From contig NZ_BJWH01000001.1 in the NCBI RefSeq assembly GCF_007990265.1, forward strand, positions 186,001 through 250,000: a stretch of DNA of 64,000 bases, written 5' to 3'. The translations under genes were made by a program, and so were the position numbers. Below, one piece after another: positions 18,051 through 27,088 of the stretch. This DNA is from Cellulomonas terrae. Lineage in GTDB: Bacteria; Actinomycetota; Actinomycetes; Actinomycetales; Cellulomonadaceae. Within the stretch, counting starts at the first letter, position 1, and every line of letters begins with the position of its first letter. The notes beneath the pieces were generated by a model. The model did not search any database. It saw nothing but the letters and a program-made list of their open reading frames with translations, and was not told the origin of the DNA.

Positions 18051-18239
18051 GGTCGTCAGCCTTCGTTTCGTTGCGAATCTTGTCGCGGCGGGACTCCGCA
18101 GGGTGCGGGTCCGCCGATGAATGCTCTCGTCGGCATCCAGGCGGCGAGCGGGAACGCACCGGCCTTGCCGTTCTGGCTCGGTGCTGAGTGCTGAGAAGGC
18201 ACTCGCAGCCGCCCGAACAGGGACGCACAACGAGTCACT

Positions 18240-18269
18240 AGATTACCTGGCGCTGGACCGAGGGGTCAA
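18240..18269 (-). promoter_or_regulatory. Sigma-A promoter of rplM-rpsI-glmM-def
   Basis: On the minus strand the -35 is TTGACC (18264-18269), the spacer 18 bp and the -10 TAATCT (18240-18245). Transcription should begin near 18232, leaving a leader of about 180 nt. No other good promoter is seen before rplM. Confidence 0.72.
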
Positions 18270-18283
18270 AACGCGGAACTCCG

Positions 18284-19219
18284 TCATCCCGCGGTGGACG
18301 GCGGTCCGTGCCTGCGCACCGGCCGGAGCGCCTTCGCGGCGGCCCGCACGACGCGCTCCGTGAGGTCGTCGAGGGTCGGGGTGCGCAGCGCCCAGTGCTG
18401 CCAGTACAGCGGTACGTCGAGGTGCCGCCCGGCCCGGATCTCGACGAGCGCCCCGGCAGAGATCAGCGGGGCGGCCGCGACCTCCGGCACCATCCCCCAC
18501 CCGAGCCCCGCCTCGACGAGCCCCACGAACGCCGACTGCGACGGCACGTAGTGCACGTGCGGAGTGGTCGTGCGACGCCCCACGACGGACGCCACGAAGC
18601 GTTCCTGCAGGCCGTCCTCCCTGTTGAACGCCAGCAGCGGCGCCGCGGCGAAGACCTCCGCTCCCAGCCCGTCGGCGAACCAGCGGTCCCGCCGGTCGGG
18701 TGCCGCGACCGCCAGGTAGCGCATGGCTCCGAGGCGCCGGACGCGGCAGCCCTGCACGGCGCGCGGGTCGGCGGTGACCGCGGCCATCACGGTGCCGTCG
18801 CGCAGCAGGTCGGCGGACAGCTCCTGGTCCTCGCGCCGCAGGTCGAGCAGGACGTCGGCAGGCAGGTCCGCGACGGCGGCGGGGAACCAGGTGGACATCG
18901 AGTCGTCGTTGACGGCGACCGGCAGCCGGCGCGACGACGGTGCGGCGCGCGAGGCGCCGGGCGCGGGCACCAGCTGGGCCATCGCGTCCCGGCCGAGCAG
19001 CTCCATCTGGCCCGCCAGGCGGACGAGCACCTCGCCGTCGTCGGTGGGCCGGCAGGGACGCGTCCGGAGCACCAGGACCCGTCCCACCTGCTGTTCCAGG
19101 GCCTTGATGCGCTGGCTGACGGCCGACGGCGTGACGTGCAGGCGCTGCGCCGCCGCGTCGAAGCTGCCCTCGTGGACGACTGCTGCGAGGGCACTGAGCT
19201 GATCTCCGTCGAAGGCCAC
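18284..19219 (-). CDS. lysG: LysR-family regulator of an amino-acid exporter, ArgP/LysG type
   Basis: 311 aa. The N-terminal winged HTH (about 1-60) has FDAAAQRLHVTPSAVSQRIK, and a periplasmic-binding-like effector domain follows. Divergence from lysE over 70 bp is the classic LysG/LysE layout; in Corynebacterium glutamicum LysG activates lysE when lysine or arginine builds up. GTG 19219 lies 7 nt after TAGAAT, so the message is probably leaderless. Confidence 0.88.
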   Translation of the reverse strand: MAFDGDQLSALAAVVHEGSFDAAAQRLHVTPSAVSQRIKALEQQVGRVLVLRTRPCRPTDDGEVLVRLAGQMELLGRDAMAQLVPAPGASRAAPSSRRLPVAVNDDSMSTWFPAAVADLPADVLLDLRREDQELSADLLRDGTVMAAVTADPRAVQGCRVRRLGAMRYLAVAAPDRRDRWFADGLGAEVFAAAPLLAFNREDGLQERFVASVVGRRTTTPHVHYVPSQSAFVGLVEAGLGWGMVPEVAAAPLISAGALVEIRAGRHLDVPLYWQHWALRTPTLDDLTERVVRAAAKALRPVRRHGPPSTAG

Positions 19220-19226
19220 ATGAATG

Positions 19227-19244
19227 ATTCTAATGGATCTGGAA
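19227..19244. promoter_or_regulatory. LysR box overlapping the lysG -10
   Basis: TTC (19228-19230), 11 bp, GAA (19242-19244) fits the T-N11-A LysR box. It lies within the wider inverted repeat ATGATT/AATCAT (19224-19250). The lysG -10 TAGAAT (19227-19232, minus strand) overlaps the left half. The box centre is about 54 bp before the predicted lysE transcription start, suiting autorepression of lysG and activation of lysE. Confidence 0.6.
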
Positions 19245-19277
19245 AATCATGAACTGGTCTTCGTCATCGTGGCGTCC

Positions 19278-19283
19278 TACGGT
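19278..19283 (+). promoter_or_regulatory. -10 box TACGGT of lysE (leaderless)
   Basis: TACGGT is followed by CTCCCT and GTG 19290. It supports GTG 19290 over the upstream in-frame ATG codons, which lie within the regulator box. Confidence 0.6.
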
Positions 19284-19289
19284 CTCCCT

Positions 19290-19886
19290 GTGCCCGCCAT
19301 CGCCCTCACGGGCTTCCTCACCGCCCTCGGCCTCATCGTCGCCATCGGCGCCCAGAACGCCTTCGTCCTGCGTCAGGGGATCCGCGGCGAGCACGTGCTG
19401 CCGGTCGTGGCGGTGTGCGCCGCGGCCGACGCGCTGCTCGTCGCGGCCGGGATCGCCGGGCTGGGCGCGCTGGTGACCGACCACCCCGTCGTGCTCACGG
19501 TGACGAAGTACGCGGGAGCCGCGTTCCTGCTCGCGCTGGCCGTCGGCGCGGCCCTGCGGGCACGGCGCCCCGAACGTCTCGACCCCGCCGCCGACGGTCC
19601 GGCGACCCTCGGCGCGGTGCTCACCACCTGCCTGGCCCTGACGTTCCTCAACCCGCACGTCTACCTGGACACGGTCGTGCTGCTGGGCTCGCTGGCGCAC
19701 CAGCACGACCCGGGGGCGTGGGTCTTCGGTGCCGGGGCGATCCTCGCGAGCGTCGTGTGGTTCACCGCGCTCGGGTTCGGCGCCGCCCGGCTGCGCCCGG
19801 TGTTCGCCCGCCCGCGGGCCTGGCAGGTCCTCGACATCGCCATCGCCGTGGTGATGGCGATGCTCGCGGTCACGCTCCTGCTCTGA
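19290..19886 (+). CDS. lysE: LysE/ArgO family amino-acid exporter
   Basis: 198 aa with about six transmembrane helices. The N-terminal helix contains GLIVAIGAQNAFVLRQG, the signature of LysE/ArgO basic amino-acid exporters, and LTFLNPHVYLDTVVLLG lies near residue 120. It should export lysine and/or arginine; the exact substrate is inferred from the neighbouring regulator. The start follows from the leaderless -10 box and the family N-terminus. Confidence 0.9.
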   Translation: MPAIALTGFLTALGLIVAIGAQNAFVLRQGIRGEHVLPVVAVCAAADALLVAAGIAGLGALVTDHPVVLTVTKYAGAAFLLALAVGAALRARRPERLDPAADGPATLGAVLTTCLALTFLNPHVYLDTVVLLGSLAHQHDPGAWVFGAGAILASVVWFTALGFGAARLRPVFARPRAWQVLDIAIAVVMAMLAVTLLL

Positions 19887-19889
19887 TCC

Positions 19890-21572
19890 TCAGCGCACGC
19901 GGTCGACGCGGCCGACGTCCCAGACGGGCTCCGGCGTCTCGACGACCTCGCCGTCCGCGCCGAACACCAGGTACCGGTCGAACGTCCGGGTGAACCAGCG
20001 GTCGTGCGTGACCGCCAGGACCGTGCCCTCGAACGCGGCCAGCCCGGTCTCGAGCGCCTCGGCGGAGTGCAGGTCCAGGTTGTCCGTCGGCTCGTCGAGC
20101 AGCAGCAGCGTCGCTCCCCCGAGCTCCAGCAGGAGGATCTGCAGGCGGGCCTGCTGACCGCCGGAGAGCGTCTCGTAGCGCTGCTCGGCCGCAGCGACGA
20201 GCTCGTACCGGTCGAGCGCCTTGCTGGCCTGCTCTCGACCGAGGCCCGCGCGATGGCCCTCGCCGCGGTGCAGGATCTCCAGCAGCGTCCGGCCGACCAG
20301 CTCGGGGTGCCCGTGGTTCTGCGCGAACCAGCCCGGCCGGACGCGCGGGCCGAGGACCACCCGGCCCGTGTGCGTCACCGGGGCGACCGGGAGGTCGTCG
20401 GCCGGTGCGTGCTCGGGACCCGGGTCGCTGCCGCCCGCAGCGAGCAGCCGCAGGAAGTGGGACTTGCCGGACCCGTTCGACCCGAGCACCGCGACGCGCT
20501 CGCCGAACCAGACCTCGAGGTCGAACGGCTTCATCAGCCCCGTGAGCTCGAGCCCGGTGGCGACGATCGCGCGCTTGGCGGTCCGTCCCCCGCGCAGCCG
20601 CACCCGGACGTTCTGCTCGCGCGCCAGCAGCGTCGGCGGACCCGCCTCCTCGAACTTGCGCAGCCGCGTCTGCGCGGCGGAGTAGCGGGACGCGAGCCCG
20701 TCGTTGAACGCGGCCTTCGTCTTGAGCGTCAGCACCAGCTCCTTGAGCTTCGCGTGCTCCTCCTCCCACCGCCGCAGCAGCTCCTCCAGCCGCGAGCGCC
20801 GGTCCTCGCGCGCCTGGTGGTACGTCGCGAAGCCTCCGCCGTGCACCCAGACCGCCGCACCGTTCACGCCCGGTTCCAGGGTCGCCACCTGCGTCGCGAC
20901 CCGGGCAAGCAGCTCCCGGTCGTGGCTCACGAAGAGCACGGTCTTGTTCGACGCCCGCAGCCTGTCCTCGAGCCAGCGCTTCGTCGGCACGTCCAGGGCG
21001 TTGTCGGGCTCGTCGAGCAGCAGCACCTCGTCGGGACCCCGCAGCAGCGCCTCCAGGACCAGGCGCTTCTGCTCGCCGCCGGACAGCGTCCGCACCTCCC
21101 GGTGCTGCGCCGCGTCGAACGGGATGGACAGCACCGCGTCGGTCACACGGTCCCAGCCGGCCTCCGCCTCGTACCCGCCCACGTCGGCCCAGTCCACGAG
21201 CGCCTGCGCGTACCGCATCTGCGCGGGCTCGTCGTCGACCTCCATGATCCCCAGCTCCGCCGCCGCGAGCTCGACGGCAGCGTCCCGCACGGCGGGCGAC
21301 GCCAACGACGCCAGCAGGTCCCGGATCGACCGGTCGTCGTCGATGCGGCCGATGTCCTGCCGCATGATCCCGAGCCCACCGCTGCGACCGACGGACCCGG
21401 CGTGCGGTGCCTCGTCCCCCGCCACGATCCGCAGCAGGGTCGTCTTGCCGGCCCCGTTGGGCCCCACGAGCGCGACGCGGGCGCCGTCACCGACCCGGAA
21501 CGACACGTCGTCGAGGAGCGGGCGGCCGTCGGGCAGGAAGTACCCGATGCCGCCGATGTCGAGGTGGCCCAT
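19890..21572 (-). CDS. ABC-F family ATPase
   Basis: 560 aa with two ABC domains and no membrane segments. Walker A motifs are GPNGAGKT (about 38-45) and GSNGSGKS (about 345-352). Signatures are LSGGEQKRL and LSGGQQARL. Walker B regions read LLLDEPDNALD and LLLDEPTDNLD, variants of the usual DEPTNHLD found in an actinobacterial ABC-F branch. A charged linker (about 255-310) joins the domains. ABC-F proteins act on the ribosome E-site; whether this one relieves stalling or gives antibiotic resistance cannot be told. Confidence 0.88.
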   Translation of the reverse strand: MGHLDIGGIGYFLPDGRPLLDDVSFRVGDGARVALVGPNGAGKTTLLRIVAGDEAPHAGSVGRSGGLGIMRQDIGRIDDDRSIRDLLASLASPAVRDAAVELAAAELGIMEVDDEPAQMRYAQALVDWADVGGYEAEAGWDRVTDAVLSIPFDAAQHREVRTLSGGEQKRLVLEALLRGPDEVLLLDEPDNALDVPTKRWLEDRLRASNKTVLFVSHDRELLARVATQVATLEPGVNGAAVWVHGGGFATYHQAREDRRSRLEELLRRWEEEHAKLKELVLTLKTKAAFNDGLASRYSAAQTRLRKFEEAGPPTLLAREQNVRVRLRGGRTAKRAIVATGLELTGLMKPFDLEVWFGERVAVLGSNGSGKSHFLRLLAAGGSDPGPEHAPADDLPVAPVTHTGRVVLGPRVRPGWFAQNHGHPELVGRTLLEILHRGEGHRAGLGREQASKALDRYELVAAAEQRYETLSGGQQARLQILLLELGGATLLLLDEPTDNLDLHSAEALETGLAAFEGTVLAVTHDRWFTRTFDRYLVFGADGEVVETPEPVWDVGRVDRVR

Positions 21573-21675
21573 GCGCCCAGTGTCCCCGGCCACCGACGCC
21601 CCGGGACACTCGATTGATCGTGGCGTGCCCCACTTCCCCTGGCGCCGCGGGCCGCGCGGTGTCAGGGTCGGAGGC

Positions 21676-22116
21676 ATGAGCGAGACTCCTGCCACCAGCG
21701 CCGACCCCGAGCTCGGCAGCGAGGGCGACACCGACCAGCTGCCCAGCGAGGACACCTTGATCGACCGCGGCGTCGACGACCTCCTCGACGAGGGCTACAC
21801 CGTGCCGGACCGGCCGCGCTCGAACCACTACGGCGAGACGCCCTGGGAAGAGGCGCACCGCGAGACCATCGACCAGCGGATCGGGCAAGAGGAGCCCGAG
21901 GTCTGGGAGGCCCGGCCGCGCCCCGAGCGCGACGAGTCCCGGGCCGGTCGGCTGATCGAGGACGACGACGCCGTCGAGGCGGGCGGCACCGACGGGTTCG
22001 CCATCGACGCCGGGTACTCGGGCGGTGCCGCGAGCGCCGAGGAGGCGGCCGTGCACCTCATCGAGGAGGAGTACGTCGACGACCGCCGCTACCGCGACGA
22101 CGTCGACGAGGTCTGA
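21676..22116 (+). CDS. DUF5709 family acidic protein
   Basis: 146 aa, strongly acidic and probably largely disordered. The core GVDDLLDEGYTVPDRPRS and ETIDQRIGQEEPEVW match the actinobacterial DUF5709 family of unknown function. GGAGG immediately precedes the ATG. It is divergent from the ABC-F gene (103 bp) and converges on truA with a 3-bp gap. Confidence 0.75.
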   Translation: MSETPATSADPELGSEGDTDQLPSEDTLIDRGVDDLLDEGYTVPDRPRSNHYGETPWEEAHRETIDQRIGQEEPEVWEARPRPERDESRAGRLIEDDDAVEAGGTDGFAIDAGYSGGAASAEEAAVHLIEEEYVDDRRYRDDVDEV

Positions 22117-22119
22117 TCC

Positions 22120-23049
22120 TCAGCCGCAGCAGCCCGCCGCGTGCTGCAGGTCCTCCGCCGCGCGTCGCGCCCGCGTCTGGACCGCTCGCGCGGCGAGCTC
22201 GGCGTCGGGCGGGTACCCCACCTCCTCGAGGGTGAGCCCGTGGGCGGCGACGACGTGCACCCCCTCACCGCGGCGCCGCGCGGCGAGGAGCTCCGCCGGC
22301 CAGCCCGCTCCGCGACGCGCCTCCCCCACGGCGAGGCTCGCGCCGACGAGCGACCGCACCATCGAGTGGCAGAACGCGTCCGCCTGCACCGTGGCGACCA
22401 CCAGGCCGGCATCGGGACCGTCGACCGGGCGGGACCACGCGAACGCCTCGAGCGTGCGGATCGTCGTCGCCCCCGGGCGGGGCTTGCAGTACGACGCGAA
22501 GTCGTGGCGTCCCACCAGCGGCCGCGCCGCCGCGGCCATCGCGTCCACGTCGAGCCCTCGGCGGTGCCACAGGACGTGCGTGCGCGACAGCGGGTCGCGC
22601 CGGGCCGCGTCGTCGCAGATCCGGTACGTGTAGCGACGGCGCAGCGCCGAGAACCTGGCGTCGAACCCCTCGGCCGCACGCGTCAGGGTGTGCACGACGA
22701 GGTCCGGCGGAAGGATGCCGCCGAGCCGGGTCAGCAGCACCTCGTCGACCGGGCGCGACGACCGGCCGCTGCTCTTCTCGATGAGACCCGCGGGGATGTC
22801 GACGTGCGCCACCTGACCGCGCGCGTGGACGCCCGAGTCCGTGCGACCGGCCACCGTCACGCGCGGCGGGCCGTCCGTCCGTAGGACCGTGCCCAGGGCG
22901 GCCTCCAGCACCCCCTGGACGGTCCGCAGACCCGGCTGGATCGCCCAGCCCGCGAAGCCGGTGCCGTCGTAGGCCAGCTCGAGCCGCAGCCGGACGGCGG
23001 GCTCCTGCGTCGGCACGCCCTCGGGCTCGCCGTCCATGCTCTCGCTCAC
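22120..23049 (-). CDS. truA: tRNA pseudouridine(38-40) synthase TruA
   Basis: 309 aa. The catalytic Asp is in AGRTDSGVHARGQ near residue 70. LELAYDGTGFAGWAIQPG starts the fold, and FCHSMVRSLVGASLAVG is the conserved C-terminal motif. GTG 23049 lies 8 nt after TACCGT and may be leaderless; ATG 23037 is an alternative. In many actinobacteria truA directly follows rplQ; here an alpha/beta hydrolase and a ROK kinase separate them. Confidence 0.94.
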   Translation of the reverse strand: MSESMDGEPEGVPTQEPAVRLRLELAYDGTGFAGWAIQPGLRTVQGVLEAALGTVLRTDGPPRVTVAGRTDSGVHARGQVAHVDIPAGLIEKSSGRSSRPVDEVLLTRLGGILPPDLVVHTLTRAAEGFDARFSALRRRYTYRICDDAARRDPLSRTHVLWHRRGLDVDAMAAAARPLVGRHDFASYCKPRPGATTIRTLEAFAWSRPVDGPDAGLVVATVQADAFCHSMVRSLVGASLAVGEARRGAGWPAELLAARRRGEGVHVVAAHGLTLEEVGYPPDAELAARAVQTRARRAAEDLQHAAGCCG

Positions 23050-23181
23050 GGGTCCACACGGTAGTCCGCCCACGCCGCGTGACCGCACCGAGCCCTCGAC
23101 ATCCCGCTCGGCGCCGCGTCCACCTCCTGCCTCTGCGGCGCGTCCCAGCGCCCGTGCCGGCCGTCGCCTAGCGTGGGCTCC

Positions 23182-23949
23182 GTGCCCACCTCCGGCTCCG
23201 ACCCGTTCACGCTGGCCGTCGACTGCGGCGGCGGGGGCATCAAGGCGTCGGTCCTCGACGCGGCCGGCACGCTCCACGCACCCGCGGTGCGGGTGCCGAC
23301 GCCCTACCCGCTACCCCCGGAACGCCTCGTGGCCACGATCGCGGACATCGCGGCCGGCCTCCCCGCCGCCGACCGCGTGACCGTGGGGATGCCCGGGATG
23401 ATCCGGCACGGCGTCGTCGTCGCGACCCCGCACTACGTCACCCGGTCCGGGCCACGGAGCGCCATCGACCCGGCCCTGGTCGCCGCCTGGGCCGGATGCG
23501 ACATCCGCGCGGCCGTCGAGAGCCGCCTCGGACTGCCGACCCTCGTCCTCAACGACGCCGAGGTGCACGGCGCCGGCGTGATCTCCGGGACCGGCGTCGA
23601 GCTCGTCCTCACGCTCGGGACCGGGCTCGGCACGTCGCTGTTCGACGGCGGCGTCCTCGCACCGCACCTCGAGCTCTCGCACGCCCCCGTGCGCTGGGGC
23701 ACGACGTACGACGCGTACATCGGGCAGGTCGAGCGTGCACGTCTCGGAGATGCCCTCTGGTCCCGGCGCGTCCGCCGTGTCGTCGACGGCTTCCGCCCGG
23801 TGTTCGTGTGGGACCGCCTCTACCTCGGCGGCGGGAACGCTCGCCAGGTCACGGCGACCACGCTCGCACGGCTGGGCGACGACGTCGTGGTCGTGCCGAA
23901 CCAGGCCGGCATCGTCGGCGGCGTCAGGGCGTGGTCGTTGGGTCGGTGA
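23182..23949 (+). CDS. ROK family sugar kinase, polyphosphate glucokinase-like
   Basis: 255 aa. The N-terminal phosphate-binding loop is VDCGGGGIKASVLD and the second is TLGTGLGTSLFDGG near residue 145. LNDAEVHGAG between them recalls the LNDADAAG stretch of actinobacterial polyphosphate glucokinases. The ROK zinc motif CxCGxxGC is absent, as in that branch. GTG 23182 lies 7 nt after TAGCGT (23169-23174), a leaderless start; a GTG at 23173 would overlap the box. Confidence 0.82.
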   Translation: MPTSGSDPFTLAVDCGGGGIKASVLDAAGTLHAPAVRVPTPYPLPPERLVATIADIAAGLPAADRVTVGMPGMIRHGVVVATPHYVTRSGPRSAIDPALVAAWAGCDIRAAVESRLGLPTLVLNDAEVHGAGVISGTGVELVLTLGTGLGTSLFDGGVLAPHLELSHAPVRWGTTYDAYIGQVERARLGDALWSRRVRRVVDGFRPVFVWDRLYLGGGNARQVTATTLARLGDDVVVVPNQAGIVGGVRAWSLGR

Positions 23950-23953
23950 CCAT

Positions 23954-23970
23954 CGACGACCACGTCGTCG
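23954..23970. terminator. Small hairpin between two convergent genes
   Basis: CGACGAC and GTCGTCG pair around CAC in the 33-bp gap between the convergent ROK kinase and hydrolase genes. It has no U-run and is short, so it is only a weak bidirectional terminator candidate. Confidence 0.35.
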
Positions 23971-23982
23971 GGGCCACCGCCA

Positions 23983-24714
23983 TCACGTCTCGGCGGACAC
24001 CGCCGCTCGGGCCTCCACCTCGTCGAGCGCCTCGAGCAGGACGCGTGTGAACCGTGCCGGCTGCACCAGGCTCACCAGGTGGGTCGCACGCGGAACCACC
24101 ACGAGCCGCCCGTCCCGGCAGGCCGCGAGGAACCGGCGCTCCTCCCCGCGGAAGTGGTCGAACGCACCGTTGACGAGCCAGACGGGGGCCTCGATGCGAG
24201 CCAGGTCCGCCACGGGGGTCGCGATCGACATCTCCCGCAGCACCTCGTTCGTCGCGTCGAGCGCGAACCCCCCGGCGCCGACGTCCTGCGCCGCGGCGGG
24301 CGGCAGCGCGAGATCGACGAAGAACTGGTTCAGGCGGGCGCCCCGGTCCGGCAGCCGCGCGATCCCCTGCGCCCCGACCGACCAGCCCGCCACGAGGACA
24401 CGGTGCGGGCGGGTCGAGCAGGACGCCGCGAGCAGCCCGGCGACCTGTTCCGGGTGCCGTGCCGCGTGCCGGATCCCGACGTAGCCGCCGAGCGACAGCC
24501 CCACGACGAACGCCCGTCCCCCGACCGCGTCGACGGCGCCCGAGACGGTGTCCACCGCCGAGTCCAGCGTGAACGGCTCGCCGATCCGGGTGCCGTGGCC
24601 GGGCAGGTCCACCGCGACGGCCACGCGACCCACCCGCTCCAGCGCCTCCACCTGGGCTCGCCACATCGTGCGGGAGGTCCGCAACCCGTGCACCAGGACG
24701 ACCGGCACGCTCAT
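23983..24714 (-). CDS. Alpha/beta fold hydrolase
   Basis: 243 aa. The oxyanion region is VLVHGLRTSRTMW; the nucleophile Ser is in GLSLGGYVG near residue 88; the acid is probably the Asp of NGAFDHFRG; the catalytic His is in RATHLVSL near residue 214. The substrate is unknown. ATG 24714 lies 7 nt after TAGAGT on the minus strand, a leaderless start; a longer N-terminus would be out of family. Confidence 0.84.
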   Translation of the reverse strand: MSVPVVLVHGLRTSRTMWRAQVEALERVGRVAVAVDLPGHGTRIGEPFTLDSAVDTVSGAVDAVGGRAFVVGLSLGGYVGIRHAARHPEQVAGLLAASCSTRPHRVLVAGWSVGAQGIARLPDRGARLNQFFVDLALPPAAAQDVGAGGFALDATNEVLREMSIATPVADLARIEAPVWLVNGAFDHFRGEERRFLAACRDGRLVVVPRATHLVSLVQPARFTRVLLEALDEVEARAAVSAET

Positions 24715-24769
24715 GCATCCGACTCTAGGCGCGCACCCCGCCCAGCGTGAGCGCCCGGCACACGCGACA

Positions 24770-24797
24770 AGGCCCGGGACCATCCGGTCCCGGGCCT
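24770..24797 (-). terminator. Terminator of rpoA-rplQ
   Basis: AGGCCCGGGACC (24770-24781) pairs perfectly with GGTCCCGGGCCT (24786-24797) around ATCC. It lies 20 bp after the rplQ stop and ends the long ribosomal block. Confidence 0.85.
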
Positions 24798-24816
24798 CGT
24801 CGGAGAAGCTGTCAGG

Positions 24817-25386
24817 TCACGCCTTGTCGGCGTCACCCTTCGTCTCGGCGTCCTCGACGGGCGCGTCCTCGACGACTGCGTCCTCGGCGGGAGCGTCCTC
24901 GACGACTGCGTCCTCGACAGGGGCGTCCTCGACGGGCTTGTCCTCGACCATGTCGGCCTTCGACGCCTTCGGCGCAGCCTTCGCGGCGGCCTTGGTGGCC
25001 TCCTTCACGACGGCCTGCTTCGGCGAGAGCGGCTCGAGCACGAGCTCGATGACGGCCATCGGGGCGTTGTCGCCCTTGCGGGGGCCGATCTTGGTGATGC
25101 GCGTGTAGCCACCCTGACGCTCGGCGACAGCCGGGGCGATCTCGGTGAACAGCACGTGGACGACGGACTTGTCCTTGACGACGGTCATCACGCGGCGGCG
25201 GGCGTGCAGGTCACCACGCTTGGCGAACGTGATGAGGCGCTCGGCGAGCGGACGCAGGCGCTTGGCCTTCGTCTCGGTCGTCGTGATGCGCTTGTGCTCG
25301 AACAGCGACGTCGCGAGGTTCGCGAGGATCAGCCGCTCGTGCGCCGGTCCGCCACCGAGCCGGGGACCCTTGGTGGGCGTAGGCAT
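24817..25386 (-). CDS. rplQ: Large ribosomal subunit protein L17 with acidic repeat tail
   Basis: 189 aa. The L17 fold occupies about 1-120 ([27 protein letters not shown]). An Ala/Lys stretch follows to about 145, then an acidic tail with VEDAP-type units repeated to residue 180. Typical bacterial L17 is 117-130 aa. The tail repeats also show as a 30-bp periodicity in DNA at about 24850-24950. It is co-transcribed after rpoA. Confidence 0.96.
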   Translation of the reverse strand: MPTPTKGPRLGGGPAHERLILANLATSLFEHKRITTTETKAKRLRPLAERLITFAKRGDLHARRRVMTVVKDKSVVHVLFTEIAPAVAERQGGYTRITKIGPRKGDNAPMAVIELVLEPLSPKQAVVKEATKAAAKAAPKASKADMVEDKPVEDAPVEDAVVEDAPAEDAVVEDAPVEDAETKGDADKA

Positions 25387-25462
25387 GGTCTTTACTCCTT
25401 GAGTTCCAGTGATGGGCGGCTCGTGAGGTGGTCAGCGACCGACCTCACGAGCATCCCCGGCG

Positions 25463-26473
25463 TCAGTACTGCTCGTCCTCGACGAAGTCGCCCTCGTCGT
25501 CGCCGTAGTAGGCGGTGGCGGACGGGTCGAAGTCGAGCGGGCTGTCCTTGAGCGTCAGGCCGAGCTCGGCGAGCTTCTCCTTGACCTCGGTGATGGACTT
25601 CGCACCGAAGTTGCGGATGTCCAGGAGGTCCGCCTCGGACCGGGCGACGAGCTCACCCACGGAGTGGATGCCCTCGCGCTTGAGGCAGTTGTAGGAGCGG
25701 ATCGTGAGCTGCAGGTCCTCGATCGGCAGAGCGAGGTCCGCGGCGAGCGCAGCGTCGGTCGGCGACGGGCCGATCTCGATGCCCTCGGCCTCGATGTTCA
25801 GCTCGCGTGCCAGGCCGAAGAGCTCGACGAGGGTCTTGCCGGCGGAGGCCAGCGCGTCGCGCGGGCCGATCGCCGACTTGGTCTCGACGTCGACGACCAG
25901 CTTGTCGAAGTCCGTGCGCTGCTCGACACGCGTCGCCTCGACCTTGTAGGTCACCTTGAGGACCGGCGAGTAGATCGAGTCGACCGGGATGCGGCCGATC
26001 TCGGTGTCGAACGACTTGTTCTGGTTCGCCGACACGTACCCACGACCGCGCTCGACGGTCAGCTCGATCTCGAGCTTCCCCTTGTCGTTGAGCGTGGCGA
26101 GGTGCAGGTCGGGGTTGTGCACCTCGACGCCGGCCGGCGGCACGATGTCCGCGGCACTGACCTCACCGGCACCCTGCTTGCGCAGGTACATCACGACGGG
26201 CTCGTCGTTCTCCGAGGAGACGACCAGCTGCTTGATGTTGAGGATGATCTCGGTGACGTCCTCCTTGACGCCCGGCACGGTGGAGAACTCGTGCAGCACG
26301 CCGTCGATCCGGATGGACGTGACGGCGGCACCGGGGATGGAGGACAGCAGCGTCCGGCGGAGCGAGTTGCCGAGCGTGTAGCCGAAACCCGGCTCCAGCG
26401 GCTCGATGGAGAACCGCGACCGGTTCTCCGAGATGACCTCTTCGGTCAGGGTGGGGCGCTGTGCAATCAGCAC
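25463..26473 (-). CDS. rpoA: RNA polymerase alpha subunit
   Basis: 336 aa. The N-terminal assembly domain contains [18 protein letters not shown]; a linker leads to the C-terminal domain with [16 protein letters not shown] and [15 protein letters not shown], the UP-element/activator surface. The GTG start gives MLIAQRPTL, standard for actinobacteria. A strong hairpin and no rpsD lie between rpsK and rpoA, so rpoA-rplQ may form its own transcript. Confidence 0.98.
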   Translation of the reverse strand: MLIAQRPTLTEEVISENRSRFSIEPLEPGFGYTLGNSLRRTLLSSIPGAAVTSIRIDGVLHEFSTVPGVKEDVTEIILNIKQLVVSSENDEPVVMYLRKQGAGEVSAADIVPPAGVEVHNPDLHLATLNDKGKLEIELTVERGRGYVSANQNKSFDTEIGRIPVDSIYSPVLKVTYKVEATRVEQRTDFDKLVVDVETKSAIGPRDALASAGKTLVELFGLARELNIEAEGIEIGPSPTDAALAADLALPIEDLQLTIRSYNCLKREGIHSVGELVARSEADLLDIRNFGAKSITEVKEKLAELGLTLKDSPLDFDPSATAYYGDDEGDFVEDEQY

Positions 26474-26567
26474 GGTGTGTTTCCTCTCAGCGGGCGTCCG
26501 CCATATGACGCTGCGCAGTACTACGGGTCGGCCTGGTCTCGGTCCACCTGGTCGACGTAAGGATGTC

Positions 26568-26604
26568 CGGGTCGGTGCGCGACGTGCGGTCGCGCACCGA
26601 CCCG
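26568..26604 (-). terminator. Perfect 16-bp hairpin between rpsK and rpoA
   Basis: CGGGTCGGTGCGCGAC (26568-26583) pairs with GTCGCGCACCGACCCG (26589-26604) around GTGCG. It has no U-run. It stands where rpsD lies in many other bacteria and should separate infA-rpmJ-rpsM-rpsK from rpoA-rplQ. Confidence 0.7.
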
Positions 26605-26626
26605 TACGAAGAGCGAGGTCGGACTG

Positions 26627-27028
26627 TCAGACCCTGCGGCGCTTCGGCGGACGGCAGCCGTTGTGCGCCTGGGGCGTCACGTCCTGGATCGAGCCGACCT
26701 CGAGGCCGGTCGCCTGCAGCGAACGGATCGCGGTCTCACGGCCGGAGCCGGGGCCCTTGACGAAGACGTCGACCTTCTTCATGCCGTGCTCCTGGGCGCG
26801 ACGAGCGGCCGCCTCGGCGGCGAGCTGCGCCGCGAAGGGGGTCGACTTGCGCGAGCCCTTGAAGCCCACCTGGCCCGACGAGGCCGACGCGATGACGGCG
26901 CCGGTCGGGTCGGTGATGGAGATGATCGTGTTGTTGAACGTGCTCTTGATGTGCGCCTGGCCGTGGGAGACGTTCTTCTTCTCCTTGCGGCGCGGCTTGC
27001 GCACGGCGGAACGGGTCTTGGGAGGCAT
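26627..27028 (-). CDS. rpsK: Small ribosomal subunit protein S11
   Basis: 133 aa, full length. Characteristic stretches are [30 protein letters not shown] and the C-terminal [18 protein letters not shown]. Part of infA-rpmJ-rpsM-rpsK. Confidence 0.97.
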   Translation of the reverse strand: MPPKTRSAVRKPRRKEKKNVSHGQAHIKSTFNNTIISITDPTGAVIASASSGQVGFKGSRKSTPFAAQLAAEAAARRAQEHGMKKVDVFVKGPGSGRETAIRSLQATGLEVGSIQDVTPQAHNGCRPPKRRRV

Positions 27029-27088
27029 TCTCTTCTTCTCTCGAGGTCTGATCGGCTTGCCCTGGCGCGTGGCGCCCGGGGCGGAGGG

